From Cerasicoccus frondis (lineage in GTDB: Bacteria > Verrucomicrobiota > Verrucomicrobiia > Opitutales > Cerasicoccaceae): a stretch of 64,000 bases of DNA. The stretch covers positions 34,634 through 98,633 of the forward strand of contig JAVDPC010000024.1 in assembly GCA_031296915.1 (NCBI GenBank), read 5' to 3'. The notes below the pieces were generated by a model. The model was not told the DNA's origin. It was given only the letters and a program-made list of their open reading frames with translations, and did not search any database. The translations under genes and the position numbers were made by a program. Positions 38,713 to 48,227 of this stretch are shown in pieces (the first letter of the stretch is position 1; every line of letters starts with the position of its first letter).

Positions 38713-38722
38713 ATTGGGGTAT
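38713..38722 (-). promoter_or_regulatory. Decamer ATACCCCAAT upstream of symporter gene
   Basis: Second copy of the decamer found before the AraC gene (35091-35100). It lies 12 bp before the symporter ATG. Confidence 0.25.
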
Positions 38723-38744
38723 AATTGTAATTTGGGAGTTCAGT

Positions 38745-41126
38745 TCAAGAATAGCAACGCACTTCGTAGACAGCTGCGGATGGATCGCCGTTGGTCGCCG
38801 AAATTACGATACGTACAAGCTTCGCCTTCACTTTCTTGTCCAAAGTGTGTCGGCGATGTCGCTGATAGTTACCCTTCACCGAAACCAACTCGGTCAACTT
38901 GCCATCAACCTCAGCCAAGATGCTGTAGTCCTTAGGGCATTGCGCATCAGCAAACAATGCAGGGGCCGCATGATACTCCCGCAATAAATGCCCAGGAAAA
39001 GTCAGTTCCACAACTCCAACCTGTTGCTCTTCGCCCCATTTCAAATCCAGATACTGCGGGAGCGCCTGCTCGGGTGCGGAACGCCATATATTTGTCGACT
39101 CATAGGGACGCGTACGACCGCTTAAGACATGACTTGCAGGATAGCACGCCTGTGCTGGAGTGAGTCGATACGACATGGAAAAACCTCCACCGAAGCGCCG
39201 GTATTTTTTGCCACTCATTTTGAATGCGGCAACCTGGCCAACTTCCACCGCCGGGCTGGAATGCCAGACAACTTCTACGTTTTTCTTCAAAACTAAGCGT
39301 ATGAAGCCGGACTTTGGTAGATCGGCACCCTCAGGTTTAACTGCGCAAGGAAGCCAGAGCTTTTCCCCCTGCGGAACAGAAATCGTACCTTGGCAAATTA
39401 TTGCGCCGGTATCCACACGGTAATCCCAGATCGAATCAACCCGCTCCACATGATAAGAGATTTCTTGCTCTTGCCCGGATATATTAGAAAGACAGACCTC
39501 AACAACTTCAAGAGCCTCAGGTCCAGCGCCAATCCATTGAGCTCGGTCGTGAGTAAGGTTTTCAGCGAACTCAGAGCTCGGCCCCCGCATCAGTCCGTTG
39601 GTTGCATAAGGCGTGTCTGGGCCAACGCCCGGATTTGACGCTTCACTGCTCGCGGAAAGAGTGGCAGAACGAGCCAAGTCCGTTTCATCAACATTGGGAA
39701 TGTTAGGGAGGAAGCAGCCATCACGCAGCAAATCCTGTTGGATAAGTTTGATGCGCTCATCGGCCACTTTTGCCAGCGAACTACCTTCCGCAATGGCGCG
39801 AGCTGCTGCCGTGCCGCAAGCCTGCCCCAGTAAGGCAGTGGTTGCCATCACTCGTACGGTGCCAAGAGCTGCATGGCTGACCGAAACATTGCGTCCGGCC
39901 ATCATCAGGTTATCTACGTCTTTTGCCAGACAGATGCCCAGCGGAATGCTATAGGGTCCGACATAACTCTTAGCCATATAATCGGTATCCTGCGCATACC
40001 CTTCCGCGCTATTGGCTTCACTCGTGGCAGCAAGCAAGCCGCCCGGCGTATGAAGATCAACGAACCAACCACCGTAAGCAACTTCGTCCGGAAATGCCGT
40101 ATTGGCCTGAATATCATTTTCCGTCATGAAATAGCGACCGATGATGCGGCGACTTTCGCGCTTTCCAGGAACTTGTCCGATCCAGTCCAGAGCATAGTTC
40201 TTAGCTTCTTCCTTCCATTTTGGATCCTTGTTTTTAAGCCAGTCCCAAATACCAAGGCAATGACGCGTTAGCTCATGACGGATATCTTCAGACTGGAAAA
40301 TCGTATTCCACGGCACACCAATTTCAATCCACCAGTAGCCGCTATCAACACCATGCGGCGCACGGCCTTGCTTGTAGAAATAGTCGGGATCGGTGTGTTT
40401 AACAGCCCATTCGGGAGCCTTGAACGGAACAGGACGCCCCATATTCTTGGCCTTAAAATGAATGGAGTTGCCCATCGTATCGGTAGATGGGTTCTCAGGG
40501 GCATGAAGTTCCCCGAACTCGTCTTTACCTTCTGTCCCCATCCGCCATTCACAACCAGCGCGATCAGCGACAAGCGCGTCTCCAGTGCAATCAACGAAGA
40601 ACTTGCCTTGAATCTCCAACTGAAGCTCAGCATTGGCAACCAACGCGATGACGGAAGATATCTCACGACTTGAGTTGCAGGCCTGACGGTGAATGTAGCC
40701 AACGCTCATCTCTTTCTCCGAGATATCGCTAGCCATCTCAGATCCTCGCGAACCGTCAGACATAACGACATCGAGCACTGCAGTGTTCAGGTGGCAGGTC
40801 AGGTTCTCCGTCTCCATCGCCATGTCGTAGAGCACCATGTCCCAAACACTGTTCGTCCAACCATTCTCGCTGATCGGCTCATGATTACGGGCACGCTCTT
40901 CAATCAGCGCTTCGGAAATAATCCCTGTTTCACGACTGTAAGCATGAAAATTCGCTGCTCCGTGTGGCGTTACACGCACCTCCGAGGAGCTATTGCCACC
41001 AAACACAGGGCGGTCTTGGATTAAGCAAGTTTTGCTACCGTGACGTGCAGCAGCAATTGCAGCAGAAAATCCTGCCAAGCCACCGCCACAAACAACAACA
41101 TCGTATTCTTCAGTGAGGTATTTCAT
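38745..41126 (-). CDS. FAD-dependent oxidoreductase with C-terminal beta domain
   Basis: 793 residues from the ATG at 41126; the TTG at 41153 would only add nine residues. The N-terminus has a GGGLAG dinucleotide-binding loop, CLIQDRPVFGGNSSSEV and a later DCTGDALVADRAG motif, typical of the FAD_oxidored (GIDA-like/fumarate-reductase-fold) family often found in polysaccharide loci. Residues about 540-800 are beta-rich, with a discoidin-like stretch. No signal peptide is seen. The reaction is unknown; oxidation of a sugar or a demethylation-linked step are possibilities. It is first in the minus-strand set with symporter, GH42 and AraC. Confidence 0.8.
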   Translation of the reverse strand: MKYLTEEYDVVVCGGGLAGFSAAIAAARHGSKTCLIQDRPVFGGNSSSEVRVTPHGAANFHAYSRETGIISEALIEERARNHEPISENGWTNSVWDMVLYDMAMETENLTCHLNTAVLDVVMSDGSRGSEMASDISEKEMSVGYIHRQACNSSREISSVIALVANAELQLEIQGKFFVDCTGDALVADRAGCEWRMGTEGKDEFGELHAPENPSTDTMGNSIHFKAKNMGRPVPFKAPEWAVKHTDPDYFYKQGRAPHGVDSGYWWIEIGVPWNTIFQSEDIRHELTRHCLGIWDWLKNKDPKWKEEAKNYALDWIGQVPGKRESRRIIGRYFMTENDIQANTAFPDEVAYGGWFVDLHTPGGLLAATSEANSAEGYAQDTDYMAKSYVGPYSIPLGICLAKDVDNLMMAGRNVSVSHAALGTVRVMATTALLGQACGTAAARAIAEGSSLAKVADERIKLIQQDLLRDGCFLPNIPNVDETDLARSATLSASSEASNPGVGPDTPYATNGLMRGPSSEFAENLTHDRAQWIGAGPEALEVVEVCLSNISGQEQEISYHVERVDSIWDYRVDTGAIICQGTISVPQGEKLWLPCAVKPEGADLPKSGFIRLVLKKNVEVVWHSSPAVEVGQVAAFKMSGKKYRRFGGGFSMSYRLTPAQACYPASHVLSGRTRPYESTNIWRSAPEQALPQYLDLKWGEEQQVGVVELTFPGHLLREYHAAPALFADAQCPKDYSILAEVDGKLTELVSVKGNYQRHRRHTLDKKVKAKLVRIVISATNGDPSAAVYEVRCYS

Positions 41127-41153
41127 CTTTATATTTTTTGGAGTCCGCAACAA

Positions 41154-41534
41154 TCTGTGCCCTCGTATACATATGGCTTTAGCGCCTTATGCAGAGCCAG
41201 CACAAGTCATTTCAACCAGCCTCACCGGACCGCCAACTTTTTGCGAATGAAAGACAAGTTTCGACCAATATTTACAGTCAGATTGAGTGTTATAATGGAG
41301 GTATCAGGAACAAGTAATTGGCTACCGCATTTCACCAATAACTCCCCTTTATGTCTCATACATCAACCTAAGCAACCATACGTCATTCAGCTTAACTCCC
41401 TATGACATGCATGCCCAATTGCAGCCGAGATTTTCATTTAAAGACGCCGCAACTTCCCAGTGAGATGCAGCATGAAAAATTATATGCCCTGCAACCACGA
41501 GATTTGAGTCATTACGAGTTCCCAGCAATAGCCA
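41154..41534. other. Intergenic region without a clear gene
   Basis: About 380 bp between the oxidoreductase start and the terminator of the PEP-CTERM gene. A 64-codon plus-strand ORF (41402-41596) runs through the terminator hairpin and has no recognisable domain. The region likely holds the promoter of the oxidoreductase gene. Confidence 0.35.
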
Positions 41535-41566
41535 CAAAAAAGCCCGGTAGCAAAAGCTACCGAGCT
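41535..41566 (-). terminator. Rho-independent terminator of the PEP-CTERM gene
   Basis: On the minus strand AGCTCGGTAGC - TTTT - GCTACCGGGCT forms an 11-bp stem with a single G-T/G-C difference, followed by a T7 run. It lies 26 bp after the stop of the gene at 41593. Confidence 0.85.
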
Positions 41567-41592
41567 AAGCAAACTAACGTAAACGGTGGAGG

Positions 41593-42375
41593 CTAGTTAC
41601 GGCGACGTAGATACACGACAGCCATCACACCCACTCCAACAAGCATCGCATAAAAACTAGGCTCTGGAATGGATGTCAGCGTATAATTAGCGAAAACTTG
41701 ATCACCGGTCGAAATGCTAGTCATGACACCAGAGCCAGTGAAAGCCGCAGGATTGGTGCTGTAGGTGTAATCGCCACCCGCACTGGCTCCATTGAGGTCG
41801 ATCTGAAACTCGGAAGCTCCAATGCTCGAAGGCGTGTAATACGCAGATAACGTCCAGTTGGTAGCAGTTGTATCAAGCACCAAGCGGAGCTGACCAATAC
41901 GATCCGTAGAAGTCGAGACACTGTAACCGTAGTCACTCAAATTACCACCATCGACATTCCCAGAGGTGCCCTCACCTGCCCACATGTCGAAGTCTCCATT
42001 GCCGCGAAGCGCGAAGGTTGCAAATGGCGACACCGAATTAGTTACATACCCAGCCGCAAGTGGATCACTGTTGGTAAAATAAATCGCTGCAAGCGATGTG
42101 CTAGTCGTGCCGAGCATGCTCGTATTAATATCAGCAGTATGCTCGTAAATGCCCGTACCAAAACTGTAAGGCAGCACAGCCCCACCCGTGCCAGCGGTCG
42201 AACCATTTTGATCGATGGTTCCGCCACCAGTAACCCACGAGCCCCCCTCTGGGTTAACCGTTACACCGCTGACAGAGGTATCAGGACCATTAAAATCGTA
42301 GGAATAAATGACCTGCGCATTCAGCACAGATGTGAGAGTTAAACAAGAAATGGAAAGAAGAGGTAGAATTTTCAT
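41593..42375 (-). CDS. PEP-CTERM secreted protein
   Basis: 260 residues. There is a signal peptide (MKILPLLSISCLTLTSVLNA), a Gly/Ser/Thr-rich beta-type body, and a clean PEP-CTERM tail (IPEPSFYAMLVGVGVMAVVYLRRRN). I cannot recognise an enzymatic domain; the body could be a LamG-like sandwich. By family knowledge the tail leads to exosortase processing. It has its own terminator and is divergent from the LacI regulator at 42773, which may control it. Confidence 0.88.
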   Translation of the reverse strand: MKILPLLSISCLTLTSVLNAQVIYSYDFNGPDTSVSGVTVNPEGGSWVTGGGTIDQNGSTAGTGGAVLPYSFGTGIYEHTADINTSMLGTTSTSLAAIYFTNSDPLAAGYVTNSVSPFATFALRGNGDFDMWAGEGTSGNVDGGNLSDYGYSVSTSTDRIGQLRLVLDTTATNWTLSAYYTPSSIGASEFQIDLNGASAGGDYTYSTNPAAFTGSGVMTSISTGDQVFANYTLTSIPEPSFYAMLVGVGVMAVVYLRRRN

Positions 42376-42772
42376 GGAATAGACTCTCTAGGACATCCAC
42401 CAAATCATCAAGGCAAATTGATGGTCCATGCCCCCAAAATAGTTGTCAAATGTGCGCGCTCAAATCTCAGGTTCACCGCTATAGTCGCCATCAAAAGTGA
42501 AATAGCACCAGCAAACGATCAAGCTCCCATAAAAGCTTTAACCATTGTTTAATAGTAACTTAAAAAGAATATTCGATACATCCAGTGCGCAATTCGCCTC
42601 TGCCCCAAAACACTCTCATCGAGAAATCACCATCAAAAACACGTCATTGCCACATTCATTACTTTCTGAGCCATTTTCTGCTTACAAAGCACGAACAATC
42701 GCAGAGAACACACACCATTAAAGATTGAACTTTTTCATTGCTGTCGCAGAATTAGAGGTATTGATCATTTAA
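42376..42772. promoter_or_regulatory. Divergent intergenic region, PEP-CTERM gene / LacI regulator
   Basis: 397 bp, AT-rich, no gene. It must contain both divergent promoters and probably a LacI operator. I could not pick out a convincing palindrome. Confidence 0.4.
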
Positions 42773-43756
42773 ATGCCTCAGAATCGGCACAATACAGAAA
42801 AACCGCGCAGAGCGACCATATACGACTTGGCCAAAGCGGCCAACGTTTCAACCGGCACAGTCAGTCGAGTATTAAATAATCGCGAGCGCGTACACCCTGA
42901 CACACGTGAGCGGGTGCTGAACTTAGCTCGTGAAATAGGCCTGACTCCGCAAGCAACGGTTCGAAACCGCGAGGTCGCCATCGTTACGGCGCCTGAGTTC
43001 CCCGATCGACAGACCGGATATTCGGCCAAAATGGCGTCGGTTCTCGCCTATGCTCTTTCTGAAAAACGCATTGGAGTGTTGCTTCCCTCAGATCCAGAGC
43101 GCCTTTTACCCGACTACTACCTCGATGGCGTAATTGCCGTAACCTACTCCACTAGACTATTAGAGATGCTTGAGCGCCTAGAACAACGCATGCCCGTTGT
43201 TTACATCGATTATTTTCTAGGCAAAACAGAAAAAGCGACCGTGAACTCAGACCATCGAGCATCTGGTTACATTGCAGCGCGCCATTTTATCGAACGCGGA
43301 AAAAGCAAACTCGGTTTTATTAGCCGCGACCTAGAGCCCTTCCGAGAAAGACTCGTAGGCTATCGGGACGCCATTCAGGATGCAGGACAGACTCCCAATG
43401 AAAAATTGCTCTTTCTTGGGGATGAGAAGACCAACATCTTTACGATGATCACTCGAGCCGTGAGAAATGGCGCCGATGCCCTTTTCATACCTGGCACTAG
43501 CATGCAAGCAGTACAAGGTATGCACGTGCTACAATACGTTATGGGTAAACGCATCCCAGAGGATGTAGCCATCATCGGCAGCGAAAGTGAAGCGGTATCA
43601 GAATTCATGACACCGCCGATGACAACTGTCTATGAGCCTCTCATTGATATGGCTAAAGCCGCATCCACTATGATGCATGATCTTTGCGAGGGAAAAACAG
43701 TTTCTCAACGCCAACGTGTTATTCCCGTAAACTTGGTTGAACGCGAATCCGTGTAG
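42773..43756 (+). CDS. LacI-family transcriptional regulator
   Basis: 327 residues. The N-terminal LacI helix-turn-helix is textbook (ATIYDLAKAANVSTGTVSRVLNN, residues about 14-36, followed by REIGLTP). The rest is a periplasmic-binding-protein-like sensor (VYIDYFLGKTEKATVNSDHRASGY; FIERGKSKLGFISRD; DVAIIGSESE). It is shorter than average because the linker region is compact. It probably controls the neighbouring PEP-CTERM gene and perhaps the cassette and GH2 genes further on, where a LacI-like palindrome occurs at 50626-50640. Confidence 0.92.
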   Translation: MPQNRHNTEKPRRATIYDLAKAANVSTGTVSRVLNNRERVHPDTRERVLNLAREIGLTPQATVRNREVAIVTAPEFPDRQTGYSAKMASVLAYALSEKRIGVLLPSDPERLLPDYYLDGVIAVTYSTRLLEMLERLEQRMPVVYIDYFLGKTEKATVNSDHRASGYIAARHFIERGKSKLGFISRDLEPFRERLVGYRDAIQDAGQTPNEKLLFLGDEKTNIFTMITRAVRNGADALFIPGTSMQAVQGMHVLQYVMGKRIPEDVAIIGSESEAVSEFMTPPMTTVYEPLIDMAKAASTMMHDLCEGKTVSQRQRVIPVNLVERESV

Positions 43757-43777
43757 GCTGCTCCGAAGACTACTCCA

Positions 43778-44479
43778 CTAGTTCATAACTTGGTATACCC
43801 GAATCGCCTTTTTCGACTGCGGCATGATGAATACCTGCACGCGGGCATCCTCTCGCGGATACCAAATCGACCGATAGACAGATCTCCAACGCCCTTCCGT
43901 ATTCATTACGATATGGACAGGAAAATCTATGCTAACTTCAGTTCCGTTGTCACCTTTAGCACCAGATCTAGTACGCAATGTTTTCGAATCACTTGGCGCT
44001 ACTTGGAATTCTGAGGCGCCATATCTCATGGCAATGGGTTCTTCCGTCAGATTATGAATACGCGTATTCCCTTTAATTAGAGTGGTAGAGCTATCGTCGA
44101 ACACTCGACCAAGATACTGGTCTTCTTCATTGCTGCCATTAGGAGACATGAATACCAAAAACTCGCCCCCTGACTCCGGCAGAGGAATCTGTGCAACTTG
44201 ATTACGTTCCACAGCCGCACCATTTTTTTTAATTCGATAGAGAATCAAGTTTGGCGAGTTTGACTTGAAGGTATAGCTCTTGGACGGACCATTAAAAGTG
44301 GCCCTGATCTCTTGATCCTCACCTTCAGACATAAAATACAAACCACGCGTATCCTCCATCGGATTAAAGAATCTTAGTTCGGCCGAATATAGCTGATCCT
44401 CCTGCGCCACAAGATTCCCTAGCGCCATATCGCTCAACGCCAAAAACATGGCCACAGCCAGATATACGTACCGTTTCAT
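43778..44479 (-). CDS. Small secreted partner of the pseudopilin-like cassette (copy 2)
   Basis: 233 residues from the ATG at 44479, directly after the upstream stop (TAA TTG ATG). There is a signal peptide (MKRYVYLAVAMFLALSDMALG) and a beta-rich body without a known domain. It resembles the product of 4095-4814 in size, position and several segments (LVFMSPNGSN, TRIHNL, and a C-terminal VYRSIWY/VFIMPQ region). It lies immediately downstream of the giant pseudopilin-like gene, in the same order as copy 1. The function is unknown. Confidence 0.65.
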   Translation of the reverse strand: MKRYVYLAVAMFLALSDMALGNLVAQEDQLYSAELRFFNPMEDTRGLYFMSEGEDQEIRATFNGPSKSYTFKSNSPNLILYRIKKNGAAVERNQVAQIPLPESGGEFLVFMSPNGSNEEDQYLGRVFDDSSTTLIKGNTRIHNLTEEPIAMRYGASEFQVAPSDSKTLRTRSGAKGDNGTEVSIDFPVHIVMNTEGRWRSVYRSIWYPREDARVQVFIMPQSKKAIRVYQVMN

Positions 44480-44482
44480 CAA

Positions 44483-47400
44483 TTATACCTCGTCCTCTGT
44501 TAGCCAGCGAAAGCTGACAATAATAAACTTACGGCCAAAACCAATGTTTTCCGCAGTAATAGGAGTCTCCTCCGGAGTTTGAGAGCCATCAATATAATCG
44601 GGAACGCGCTGCACGATAGCTTCGCACATGGCTGTTCCTTCTGGCTCTTGCGTCAATGGATTCAACGCTGCCCCATATGCCCTTATGCGAAAAGTGTCAC
44701 TGCGCGCAGATAGGACCGGAGCAAGCACCTGTAAAATATCATTTTGCATCACCCAACCCGGCGCACCAGCGCCACTGGATGGAGCGTGATCGTCCCAATC
44801 GACGCTTGTCCCCCAGACCTTAGATTGAGTTGGCTCACCGCCAAAATCATCAACATTATTTACAGTATCATCGAGAGCAGCCTGCAATGCGCCCTTACTA
44901 CCGGTGTCGTCTGCGACAAGGCGACGATTTATGAAATCAGAAAGCGAGCGGAAAGGCCCCCGTAACTTTACCTGTTCGACAATCGCTTCACTAAGCGCAG
45001 TCAACTCAGCATCATCGAGCGAACGAAAACCAGTCCACGCCTCAGAAGTATCGCCATCTTGAGCTGACTCATTGGAAGCAAGTGGATGCATGAATCGCGG
45101 CACAGGAATGCCGAGATCAGCTGGCGTCAGCGTCTCAATACTATTCGTTTCTAGATCAAAATATCGAAAATCTTCGGACTGCAGAAGCGTAGCCAATACA
45201 GACTTCCAAGCCTCGACCGAAGTCGAATTTACATTAAAAGCGCCATCCACTATCAAACTAGAAGCTGCCGTGTCGATATCGCGAAGACCCGTCATATAAG
45301 CTGAATCAAATAGGCTCTCTTTCGAGTAATAGTGATAGCGACTATTGGGCAATTTTTTTCCACTGCCAACATAGTCCAAGTCAAAATCTTCAAACGGAGG
45401 ATACGCCACACTTTGGCCCGGCTCTGGTACAGTAGAGAAGAAATAGGAATCAAAAAGCACATCATTATAGTACCAGGATAAATCAATTGCCTCGAGATTA
45501 GTGCCAAGACCGTCGACCGTCTCAGCCCCATCGTAGATAACTTGATTGCGCGGCCCAAAAGGCGGAGCGTAGGAACTGCCAACGGTGTAAAGGGGAACTG
45601 TGTCAAATACCCCAATTTCCGCATGCATAAACTGACCAACAGAGAGGAGTGGCTGGCGCGGTATTTCTTTCAAAATTACGCGATCCTGCCCAAAGCTTGT
45701 GATCGAATTCCCTCCCTTGGGAATGCCAGCGTTTACTACACTGTTGTTATAACGGTAAGAATTCCAATCGATTCGATTATAAACGGAGACATCCCAAATT
45801 GGCGAATAAACCTCATCGCTATCACTGGGTCTCGTATGCCAGGCAAGCGGATTATAATTGGCAATGAATGGGACTGAATCTGCTCCCATCTCAGCATCAC
45901 TGGTATTTAAGCGCGCAACGATGCTTGCGGCATAAAACATGTCAGACTCCGTTGCGGAGGTGAAGGTGTTGCTGGTTCCTAAAATAGTAGTGTAGCGATA
46001 CAGACTTAAGTTTTGCGTGCCGTCAGTTGTTTCAGAGAAGGGAAAATTTCCTGAGTAATTTGCAGGTGGTCGCAACCCCCAGACATCACGAACGACAAAA
46101 CCAGGATTCGGGTCCCCTCCATTGTAATTGGCGTCAGTCAACGCCAAGGTCATACGAAAGTCATTCGGATCAGTAGCACTTTGATTTGAACCGAAGTCCA
46201 AATCGAGACTATCAAAAATCCACTTTGAGTGAGTCTTGGTCAGGTCTATATCACGACTGCCAACCACGGAGCGAAAACCATTGTGAGGGATTCCATTCTC
46301 CGGGCCAATGAGTTGCGTTGGTAAACGCTGATTACCCCACTTGCCGAAACCGCCGCTATTGTCATTCACCTGCTGCCAACTGCCGCTGGTTGTATCCGCA
46401 AAATGCAGTGCGAAAATCTTCATTTCCCCCGGTTGTAAAACCGTCTGATTCAGATTTTCTTTCCCGTTGCGGTTATAATCTTCAAAAAGCGACATGGTAA
46501 AATGCCCCGAACGCGTGGTGGATTCATTTGCCTGCCATAGGTCTATGATGCTTTCAGATGAATTGTAGAGGCTATGTTTGTCCGAAGTGTCTGGATCACG
46601 CACTACGATTTGCATATCTGCATCTAGATCGTAGCTAATACGATAGTCGCTGGCGTCGAGTGCAACGTTGTATGGATTCCATAGCACAACGAGAGGACTG
46701 AGAACATGACGTCCTGTCATGACATTGGTATATTTTTCACGATTATTGCGATCTGCTCCGCCTGGCGACGGCCGATCACTACGCCATTCCCAACGAACGT
46801 TTTCTTCGTTATAATAGTCTACCATCAAACCGCCAATGCGCCAAATAAATTGCTGAACTACGGGAGCAATGGGATGCGAAGTTAGCTCCCAGCCCTCAAT
46901 TCCTCCAAGCGCTATATCCTCGGAATTAATGTTGCTCGCGTTAAATTCCTCACGTGCGCCAGTCCATGAGGCCGGCAGGGTATCACGTGGCTTTAGGGTG
47001 GGGACATCTGCCGCTGGATCGTCCAATAATTTATACATGGTCGCCCAAGCCGCCAGACTATCCCACTTCATTGGAAAAGCGCTGATGACGTCCTTCCCAG
47101 AAAGCTCAGAAAGTTGATCATTCAGGCCACGTGATAAATCACGACGCAAACCTCCATTTTTGACGTCAACTAACAATCCAAACCCCTGCAATGTCAGGTC
47201 GTGTATGTAGGGATCGCCAACCCCGGCGCCAAGCTCAATATCCAATTCTGACACATCACTAAAATGGCTACGAATGGAGGCTGGAATTGATGTATTAAAT
47301 GACTCCAGCCCGCTCAAAACCCCAGCCTTCGCTGACTCTGATGGGCCAAAACGAAGGCTTTGCCTCAATTGGTCTTCGCCAGCATAGACGCCAGCCTCTT

Positions 47401-48028
47401 CTTCCCATGTCCGCGCATTTACCTTAGCCTTAACTCCTTCATCCAAGACAACCCAAGCGTATTCCATATTGGACTCGGGCACGCTAATAACATCCGCCTT
47501 TACGGCCGCTATTATATTACCCTCGCTATCCACCCGTTGACTAACCAACTCTCGCGGATCAACCAGCCCGCTTTCAATTTCGCCTAAAACCTCCTCATTA
47601 TCCTGAACTGATGCTAACCAACCAACAAAGGTTTTGCTGCCAGGGTTCAGTGGATCAACATCATCAGTACGCCAAACTCCTGTCCAATTCTGCTTCGGTC
47701 CCACTGGTATTAAACCACTGTAGCCACCTTCCAAAATATCAGCCCTAGCAGTCGTCCGCTGATCAGGTCCGGCCATCGATTGAAGATTACCAATGGCGGT
47801 ATTCAGCGACAGCAAAGCGGCCTGACGTGCTCGAGATTGCACTTGAGTCGTGCCACTAATAGCCACTTCCGTCTGCAGGATCGTCGAAAGACTCAGGATC
47901 AGCGTTAAAATGAACCCCATCAATACGAGCGCTACAACCAGAGCGAATCCATTACGCGTGCCAGAAAACTTGCATTTTGAGCTCGCGGATAATGACGTCA
48001 CATCGGAGCTATCTCTTCGGGGAAACAT
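44483..48028 (-). CDS. Giant pseudopilin-like (PilX/GspK-like or Verru_Chthon A-like) protein, intact copy 2
   Basis: 1181 residues. The N-terminus has a basic/polar leader and a prepilin-like switch at Gly27 followed by FALVVALVLMGFILTLILSLS, then MAGPDQRTTARAD and NWTGVW. The very large body is predicted extracytoplasmic. C-terminal motifs VDGAFNVNSTSVEAWK, EQVKLRGPF, NRRL and LSARSDTFRIRAYG are shared with copy 1, and the last one recalls the C-terminal region of GspK/PilX-type minor pseudopilins. The length is several times that of ordinary pseudopilins. It probably sits in the inner membrane with a periplasmic body; the role in secretion or surface display is unproven. Confidence 0.7.
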   Translation of the reverse strand: MFPRRDSSDVTSLSASSKCKFSGTRNGFALVVALVLMGFILTLILSLSTILQTEVAISGTTQVQSRARQAALLSLNTAIGNLQSMAGPDQRTTARADILEGGYSGLIPVGPKQNWTGVWRTDDVDPLNPGSKTFVGWLASVQDNEEVLGEIESGLVDPRELVSQRVDSEGNIIAAVKADVISVPESNMEYAWVVLDEGVKAKVNARTWEEEAGVYAGEDQLRQSLRFGPSESAKAGVLSGLESFNTSIPASIRSHFSDVSELDIELGAGVGDPYIHDLTLQGFGLLVDVKNGGLRRDLSRGLNDQLSELSGKDVISAFPMKWDSLAAWATMYKLLDDPAADVPTLKPRDTLPASWTGAREEFNASNINSEDIALGGIEGWELTSHPIAPVVQQFIWRIGGLMVDYYNEENVRWEWRSDRPSPGGADRNNREKYTNVMTGRHVLSPLVVLWNPYNVALDASDYRISYDLDADMQIVVRDPDTSDKHSLYNSSESIIDLWQANESTTRSGHFTMSLFEDYNRNGKENLNQTVLQPGEMKIFALHFADTTSGSWQQVNDNSGGFGKWGNQRLPTQLIGPENGIPHNGFRSVVGSRDIDLTKTHSKWIFDSLDLDFGSNQSATDPNDFRMTLALTDANYNGGDPNPGFVVRDVWGLRPPANYSGNFPFSETTDGTQNLSLYRYTTILGTSNTFTSATESDMFYAASIVARLNTSDAEMGADSVPFIANYNPLAWHTRPSDSDEVYSPIWDVSVYNRIDWNSYRYNNSVVNAGIPKGGNSITSFGQDRVILKEIPRQPLLSVGQFMHAEIGVFDTVPLYTVGSSYAPPFGPRNQVIYDGAETVDGLGTNLEAIDLSWYYNDVLFDSYFFSTVPEPGQSVAYPPFEDFDLDYVGSGKKLPNSRYHYYSKESLFDSAYMTGLRDIDTAASSLIVDGAFNVNSTSVEAWKSVLATLLQSEDFRYFDLETNSIETLTPADLGIPVPRFMHPLASNESAQDGDTSEAWTGFRSLDDAELTALSEAIVEQVKLRGPFRSLSDFINRRLVADDTGSKGALQAALDDTVNNVDDFGGEPTQSKVWGTSVDWDDHAPSSGAGAPGWVMQNDILQVLAPVLSARSDTFRIRAYGAALNPLTQEPEGTAMCEAIVQRVPDYIDGSQTPEETPITAENIGFGRKFIIVSFRWLTEDEV

Positions 48029-48227
48029 ATATAAGGTGGGTTTAACAATGAGGCAATTTAATTAATATCGTCGGAATGTAACTCTTACGCAAGTTGAAAA
48101 ACATATCACAAACTCAAAATAACTAGTCATTTATTCCATCGACCAAACTGAACTACACAAAAGCACGAACATTTCCTTAATAGCTCACTATACAGTAAAA
48201 GATTCCTCCGAGTGCTCCTTTTTACGC

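Noticed and set aside
41402-41596. Plus-strand 64-codon ORF
   Set aside because: It is read through the terminator hairpin of the opposite gene and into that gene's end, and matches nothing that I recognise.
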